Assembly (NCBI GenBank): GCA_020345785.1
Contig: CP070771.1
Span: 4,017,530 to 4,025,962 of the forward strand
Direction of reading: 5' to 3'
DNA from: Desulfobacterales bacterium
GTDB lineage: Bacteria > Desulfobacterota > Desulfobacteria > Desulfobacterales > JAFDCJ01
Length of the DNA stretch: 8,433 nucleotides
A model generated the notes under the pieces. It was given only the letters and a program-made list of their open reading frames with translations, ran no database searches and was not told where the DNA came from. Shown piece after piece: positions 4,677-8,433 of the stretch (position 1 is its first letter; the number at the start of each line of letters is the position of its first letter). A program made the position numbers and the translations under genes.

Positions 4677-4720
4677 CCGGGTAAATCCATAACAACCATT
4701 TGCAACTGAAAGGAGGAATG

Positions 4721-5689
4721 ATGAAACGAAAATGTTACCTCATTTTGGCCCTGGTCGTTGTGTCGATTTTTCTGATCACCTCGGCGCCGCAGGCTGAACA
4801 AAAATTTTTGCGGATGTTTTCAGGCCCCGAAGGAGGATCCTGGTACCCCCTCGGCTCGGCCATGATGAGCATTGTGGAACAGAACTTAGGGATCTCCTCC
4901 TCCAACGGCCCCGGTGGCGGGGTCGGCAACTGCAAGGCCGTCGACGGCGGGCGGGCCGACCTGGGTTGGACCTACACGCATACCGCCTACAATGCGTTTG
5001 ACGGCCGCGGTAAGTTTGATAAAAAGAACACCAATCTGCGACACTTGATGAGCCTGTATCCGGGCGTCTTTCAAATGGCGGTCCCGCGGTCCAGCAAGAT
5101 CTTCAGCGTGGCCGACCTCAAGGACAAGCGCATTGTGCCCGGCAAAGTCGGTTTTTCAGGCACGGTAATTGCCGAACTGGTCTTGAAGTCCTATGGCTTG
5201 ACTTTCGACAGCATCAAGAAAAACGGCGGCTCGGTAAGCTACGTGGGTTACTCCGACTCGGCCGCTCTCATGAAAGACGGCCACAGCGACTGCTACATGG
5301 CCGTAACCTCCTGCCCCCAATCCACCATTATTGATCTGAACTTTCGGCCGGGTGTTCGATTTCTGCCCGTCGATAAAGAACACATGAAAAAAATCCTGGA
5401 AATGGAACCCGGCCTGCTGGAAACGGTTATTCCCATGAGTGCCTATAAGGGCATGGAAGCCGATGTGGCGGCGGTAGGGACCGTGACGGCCATCGTGATT
5501 CACAAGGACGTGTCCGATGATCTGGCCTACAAAATCGTCAAAACCCTGTATGCCAACTGGCCTGAACTGGCCAAGGTCAAAAAGCAGGCCATTGAAGAAT
5601 CCAAGCCCGAAAATGCGCTCCTGGGGGCCCGTATTCCCGTGCATCCCGGTGCGATGCGCTACTATAAAGAAATGGGGTATGTCAAGTAG
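4721..5689 (+). CDS. TAXI-family TRAP transporter solute-binding protein
   Basis: The 322-residue protein begins with a Sec signal peptide (MKRK, then LILALVVVSIFLITSAPQA, probable cleavage after residue 25) and is therefore periplasmic. The mature part is typical of the TAXI (TRAP-associated extracytoplasmic immunogenic) family: SGPEGGSWYPLGSAM (34-48), SNGPGGGVGNCKAVDGGRAD (61-80) and a C-terminal IPVHPGAMRYYKEMG (305-319). It captures an anionic ligand, in characterised systems usually an organic or amino acid, and hands it to the permease encoded next. The ribosome site AGGAGG (4711-4716) precedes tandem ATGs at 4718 and 4721; the second is chosen because the first is only one base from the site. 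The divergent BKACE gene suggests the ligand feeds beta-keto acid breakdown. The permease gene is 337 bases downstream, an unusually long gap filled with repeats. Confidence 0.93.
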   Translation: MKRKCYLILALVVVSIFLITSAPQAEQKFLRMFSGPEGGSWYPLGSAMMSIVEQNLGISSSNGPGGGVGNCKAVDGGRADLGWTYTHTAYNAFDGRGKFDKKNTNLRHLMSLYPGVFQMAVPRSSKIFSVADLKDKRIVPGKVGFSGTVIAELVLKSYGLTFDSIKKNGGSVSYVGYSDSAALMKDGHSDCYMAVTSCPQSTIIDLNFRPGVRFLPVDKEHMKKILEMEPGLLETVIPMSAYKGMEADVAAVGTVTAIVIHKDVSDDLAYKIVKTLYANWPELAKVKKQAIEESKPENALLGARIPVHPGAMRYYKEMGYVK

Positions 5690-6026
5690 GAGTAAGCGTT
5701 CAGGGTTCAGGGTTCAGGGTTCGGCCCGACCGCCGGCAGCCGGTGGCGTCCGATTGCAGCCCGATGGACAAGATACTTGATACTGGATACTGGATACTTG
5801 TCGTAGCGGAGCGCAGATCCCGCTTTAGCGGGGATGCTGGATAAAAAATGAGTACGTCCTTATCACATCGAGTATCCAGCCTGCCGGGGCGAAGCTCTGA
5901 AAGAGCGAAGACTGGAAACCAGCATCCAGCATCCGCTCCACATAAGCCACATTGTTCGGACCACATTTTTCTAAATCGGCACTCAGGTTTCGCCAAGGGT
6001 TTAATAAAGATTGAGGAAATCAAGAG
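5690..6026. repeat. Repeat-rich spacer inside the TAXI operon
   Basis: The spacer is made of several tandem 7-bp units. GTTCAGG occurs three times in a row (5698-5718). GATACTT/G occurs four times in register (5772-5799). CAGCATC occurs twice (5920-5933). Some are inverted copies of one another: GGATGCTGGAT (5832-5842) is the exact reverse complement of 5924-5934, and CTGGATAC (5783-5790 and 5790-5797) of GTATCCAG (5872-5879). CCCGC (5819-5823) and GCGGG (5828-5832) form a small hairpin. Frames crossing this region (for example 5700-6119 minus and 5848-6030 plus) translate to low-complexity Ser/Ile/Gln/Tyr/Pro repeats and are not genes. No clear terminator was seen, so the permease may still be co-transcribed with the binding protein. 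Confidence 0.8.
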
Positions 6027-8024
6027 TTGACTGCCGAAGCGCAAAAACTTGAATACCAGGAAGAAAAGAAAGAAAGTGTTCTGGAATGGCTGACAAGCCA
6101 GGAGAAAGGGATTTTCCACTATCCCCTGGAACTAACCGTCTGCTTTCTGTCAATTGCCTTAAGCATCTATCATCTTTTTGTGGCCTATGCCGGCTCGCTG
6201 GAGGCCCATGCCTTTCGCTCCACCCACCTGGCCTTTGTGATGATTCTGTGTTTTTTGCTGCGTCCGCTGGGCCGCAAAAAGTGGACGGACCCCAAAAATG
6301 CCTGGTTTGCGGTCGATCTGGTCTGTGCCTTCTTAACGCTGGCAGTGCAGGTCTACACCCTCTGGGATCTGGAAGCCTTTATCTTCCGCCGTGGTGATCT
6401 GAATCAGCTGGATATCTATGCCGGCACCGTCATGCTCATTTTGCTGCTGGAGGCTACCCGACGGGCGGTGGGATGGGCCATGGTGATCATTGCCGGCTTC
6501 TTCCTGATGCAAACCGCGCTGTCGGATCACTTCTTCGGCATATTCTACGGACCTCCCAGTTCCTGGTTCACCATGATCGATTATCTTTTTATGCGGGAAA
6601 ACGGCATTTACAGCATTCCCATGATGGTCATGGCCACTTACATTTTCCTGTTCATCCTCTTCGGCGCCATTTTGGTGCGATCGGGCGCCGGCCGCTTTTT
6701 CATCAACGTAGCGCTGGCGCTTACGGGAAGCAAGGTCGGGGGGCCGGCCAAGGCTTCGGTGGTCAGCTCATGTCTGATGGCTTCGGTGTCGGGTTCGGCC
6801 GTGGCCAACGTGGTCACCACCGGCAGCTTTACCATTCCGCTGATGAAGCGCATCGGGTACCGGGACTATTTTGCCGGTGCGGTGGAAGCCTGCGCCTCCT
6901 CCGGGGGGCAGATCATGCCGCCGGTGATGGGAGCGGCGGCCTTCGTCATCGCCGAGTTTCTCAACCTGCCCTACCTGATGGTGGCCGTTGCCGGTATATT
7001 CCCGGCGCTGATCTATTTCTTCTCAATCTTCGTTATGGTTCATTTCGAGGCCCGCAAGCGCAACCTGGCAACCATCTCGACGGCCGAGCTTCCCAGCTTC
7101 AAGGAAGAGGTCAAGCGGGGCGGGCATTTGTTTATATCTATCGCCATCATCATTATCCTGCTGGTCATTGGGTATACGCCCATGTATGCCGCTTTCTGGG
7201 CCATTATCTCAATTATGGGGTTAAGTTTTTTGCGCCCGGAAACCCGAATGTCTCCCATCGCTCTGCTCAGCGCCCTTGAGGAAGGCGCCCGCATGGCGGT
7301 ATCGGTTTCCGTGGCTTGCGCCGCAGCGGGCATTATCATCGGCTGCGTATTCGTATCCGGCCTGGGTCTCAAATTCACCACCCTGATTGTCAGTACGGCC
7401 GGCGGTATTCTGCCGATCGCGCTGATTTTGACCATGATCGCCTCCCTGATACTGGGCATGGGACTTACCACCACCGCAGTTTATATTACCTTGGCGGCCT
7501 TGGTGATACCAGCCCTGACCAAGATGGGTGTTGAGCCTATCGCCGCTCATTTTTTTGCCTTTTACTACGGCCTGGTTTCGGCCATTACACCGCCGGTGGC
7601 ACTGGCGTCCTTTGCCGCGGCCGGCATCGCCGGCTCCAACCCTATGCAGACCGGATTTCACTCCCTGCGGTTGGGCATCGCCAAGTATATCCTGCCGTTC
7701 GTATTCGTGTACGCTCCGGGAATGGTTTTTGTCGGCAGCTGGCACGATATTCTGCTGGGCATCATCGGGGGCTTTGCCGGGATTTATGCGCTCACCATCA
7801 CCACCGAAGGATGGTGCATTTCCAGGGTGGGCTGGCCGACGCGAATCCTGATGGCCATTTGCGCACTGCTGTTTTTTCTACCGGGGCTGAAGCTTGCTGC
7901 CGTCGGCCTTAACCTGAACCTGCCCTACTGGCTGACCCATCTTTTGGCCTGGCTGCTGCTGGTCGGTTTTACCCTCACTCACCGCGCGGGAAATCGCAAA
8001 CTTGCAGAGGAGGCAACGGTATGA
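6027..8024 (+). CDS. TRAP transporter permease, fused 4TM/12TM (TAXI type)
   Basis: The 665-residue inner-membrane protein joins the small (DctQ-like, about residues 30-190) and large (DctM-like, about 195-590) TRAP permease subunits in one chain, as is usual for TAXI systems. Family marks are SGSAVANVVTTGSFTIPLMK (255-274), GGQIMPPVMGAAAFVIAEF (293-311), GMGLTTTAVYITLAALVIP (477-495) and ITPPVALASFAAAGIAGSNP (520-539). Further hydrophobic segments follow to about 650. It imports the ligand of the upstream binding protein, driven by an ion gradient. The start is TTG at 6027: there is no in-frame ATG until about codon 72, inside the first membrane module, and a GAGG (6013-6016) lies ten bases upstream. 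The weak start may lower its expression relative to the binding protein. Its stop overlaps the next gene by four bases. Confidence 0.93.
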   Translation: MTAEAQKLEYQEEKKESVLEWLTSQEKGIFHYPLELTVCFLSIALSIYHLFVAYAGSLEAHAFRSTHLAFVMILCFLLRPLGRKKWTDPKNAWFAVDLVCAFLTLAVQVYTLWDLEAFIFRRGDLNQLDIYAGTVMLILLLEATRRAVGWAMVIIAGFFLMQTALSDHFFGIFYGPPSSWFTMIDYLFMRENGIYSIPMMVMATYIFLFILFGAILVRSGAGRFFINVALALTGSKVGGPAKASVVSSCLMASVSGSAVANVVTTGSFTIPLMKRIGYRDYFAGAVEACASSGGQIMPPVMGAAAFVIAEFLNLPYLMVAVAGIFPALIYFFSIFVMVHFEARKRNLATISTAELPSFKEEVKRGGHLFISIAIIIILLVIGYTPMYAAFWAIISIMGLSFLRPETRMSPIALLSALEEGARMAVSVSVACAAAGIIIGCVFVSGLGLKFTTLIVSTAGGILPIALILTMIASLILGMGLTTTAVYITLAALVIPALTKMGVEPIAAHFFAFYYGLVSAITPPVALASFAAAGIAGSNPMQTGFHSLRLGIAKYILPFVFVYAPGMVFVGSWHDILLGIIGGFAGIYALTITTEGWCISRVGWPTRILMAICALLFFLPGLKLAAVGLNLNLPYWLTHLLAWLLLVGFTLTHRAGNRKLAEEATV

Positions 8025-8206
8025 ACCTGCAGAAAACGCTTCAATGGCTGCTTCTGGCCGCAACGGCTGCCCTCCTGATGTTCCTGAAATGGCTTCATCT
8101 GGGCGTAACCAATTATAATCTTTTTCTATTGATTCTGATTGGGTGGATTCTAGGCCTCGTGATTGCCTTCCGTGCACTGACCGCCGAACACCGCACGAAA
8201 AAATGA
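8021..8206 (+). CDS. Small two-helix membrane protein, coupled to TRAP permease
   Basis: The 61-residue protein has two hydrophobic segments (about 8-24 and 33-51) joined by a short loop (KWLHLGVTNYN) and a basic, polar tail (TAEHRTKK). Its ATG overlaps the permease stop in an ATGA, and AGAGGAGG (8006-8013) sits seven bases upstream, so translation is coupled to the permease and well supported. The position suggests an accessory subunit or stabiliser of the TAXI permease, but I recognise no named family. The permease already contains the fused DctQ module, so this is not the standard small subunit; it could be an extra one. Confidence is high that it is a gene and low on its role. Confidence 0.8.
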   Translation: MNLQKTLQWLLLAATAALLMFLKWLHLGVTNYNLFLLILIGWILGLVIAFRALTAEHRTKK

Positions 8207-8225
8207 GGATCCGGTTTTAACCCTC

Positions 8226-8240
8226 TTGACCAGGGGTCAA
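8226..8240 (+). terminator. Hairpin after the transporter genes
   Basis: TTGACC (8226-8231) and GGTCAA (8235-8240) form a perfect 6-bp stem with a three-base loop; CCC (8221-8223) and GGG (8241-8243) can extend it across a two-base bulge. It lies 20 bases after the last stop of the operon. There is no T-run after it, so it is at best a weak or Rho-assisted terminator, or a transcript-stabilising hairpin. Confidence 0.35.
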
Positions 8241-8269
8241 GGGTGATTGCCCTCGGATTAGGGAATTGC

Positions 8270-8433
8270 TGGATGTTGGTAAATTCTAAAATCCAAATCT
8301 CAAATATCTAACCAATAACAATGACCTAAATTCGAAACTCCAAACTTGTTTCGAGCATTGAATCCGCCAGAGGCGGACAGGTATTGGAATTTGAGATTTA
8401 TTTGATATTTGGTGCTTGAGATTTGAGATTTTA
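8270..8433. repeat. AT-rich intergenic repeat block with inverted copies
   Basis: AAATCTCAAAT (8295-8305) is repeated in inverted form as ATTTGAGATTT at 8389-8399 and again at 8421-8431. Between the arms are two perfect hairpins: TCGAAAC/GTTTCGA (8332-8338 and 8348-8354) and TCCGCC-AGA-GGCGGA (8363-8377). No coding frame is supported. The block continues past the window edge. It resembles degenerate intergenic repeat arrays rather than an insertion sequence; no transposase is seen. Confidence 0.7.

Noticed and set aside
4700..4720. Longer solute-binding protein start at TTG 4700
   Set aside because: It would put the AGGAGG site inside the coding sequence; the signal peptide starts properly at the ATG at 4721.
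5698..5940. CRISPR array or telomere-like repeat
   Set aside because: The units are only 7 bp with no spacers of uniform length; the GTTCAGG units merely resemble telomeric repeats.
5700..6119. Leftward 139-codon frame
   Set aside because: Its C-terminal part is translated from the heptamer repeats (SIQYPVSSI-like) and its N-terminal part is antisense to the permease.

Overview
The window looks like a piece of a mid-GC chromosome from an anaerobic proteobacterium. The mix of a TAXI-type TRAP transporter, a beta-keto acid cleavage enzyme, small Cys-rich proteins and long intergenic stretches of heptamer and AT-rich repeats suggests a Desulfobacterota (former Deltaproteobacteria) lineage. This assignment is an inference from gene content and repeat style; there is no rRNA or marker gene here.

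Layout. Positions 1-1770 are read leftward. They hold the N-terminal part of an exported CapA-family protein (1-356, running off the window), an O-methyltransferase with a signal peptide (512-1174), and a broken ORF (1225-1770) that carries the P-type ATPase phosphorylation motif next to unrelated-looking sequence and two perfect palindromes. Positions 1933-2375 are read rightward and encode two tiny proteins of 47 and 44 residues. Both are absent from ordinary ORF lists because of their size. They share a mirror-symmetric six-cysteine pattern, C-x3-C-x6-C-x(7 or 9)-C-x6-C-x3-C, and each has a strong Shine-Dalgarno site. This pair is the most novel-looking thing in the window. Positions 2376-2996 hold no convincing gene but many inverted repeats, including a 20-bp stem with one mismatch, and a plausible promoter. 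Positions 2997-3683 encode an ICMT-type membrane methyltransferase.

The right half looks like one catabolic locus. A BKACE/DUF849 enzyme (3724-4542, leftward) is divergent from a TAXI solute-binding protein (4721-5689) and a fused 4TM/12TM TRAP permease (6027-8024), which overlaps a 61-residue two-helix membrane protein by four bases (8021-8206). The divergent intergenic region has a good promoter for the BKACE gene, with an inverted repeat over its -10 box. The likely sense is that the transporter imports an organic acid and the BKACE cleaves a beta-keto acid derived from it, using acetyl-CoA and releasing acetoacetate plus a new acyl-CoA. The actual substrate cannot be read from the sequence. 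Two repeat-rich spacers (5690-6026 and 8207-8433) flank the permease unit. The first sits between binding protein and permease and is built from several different tandem 7-bp units.
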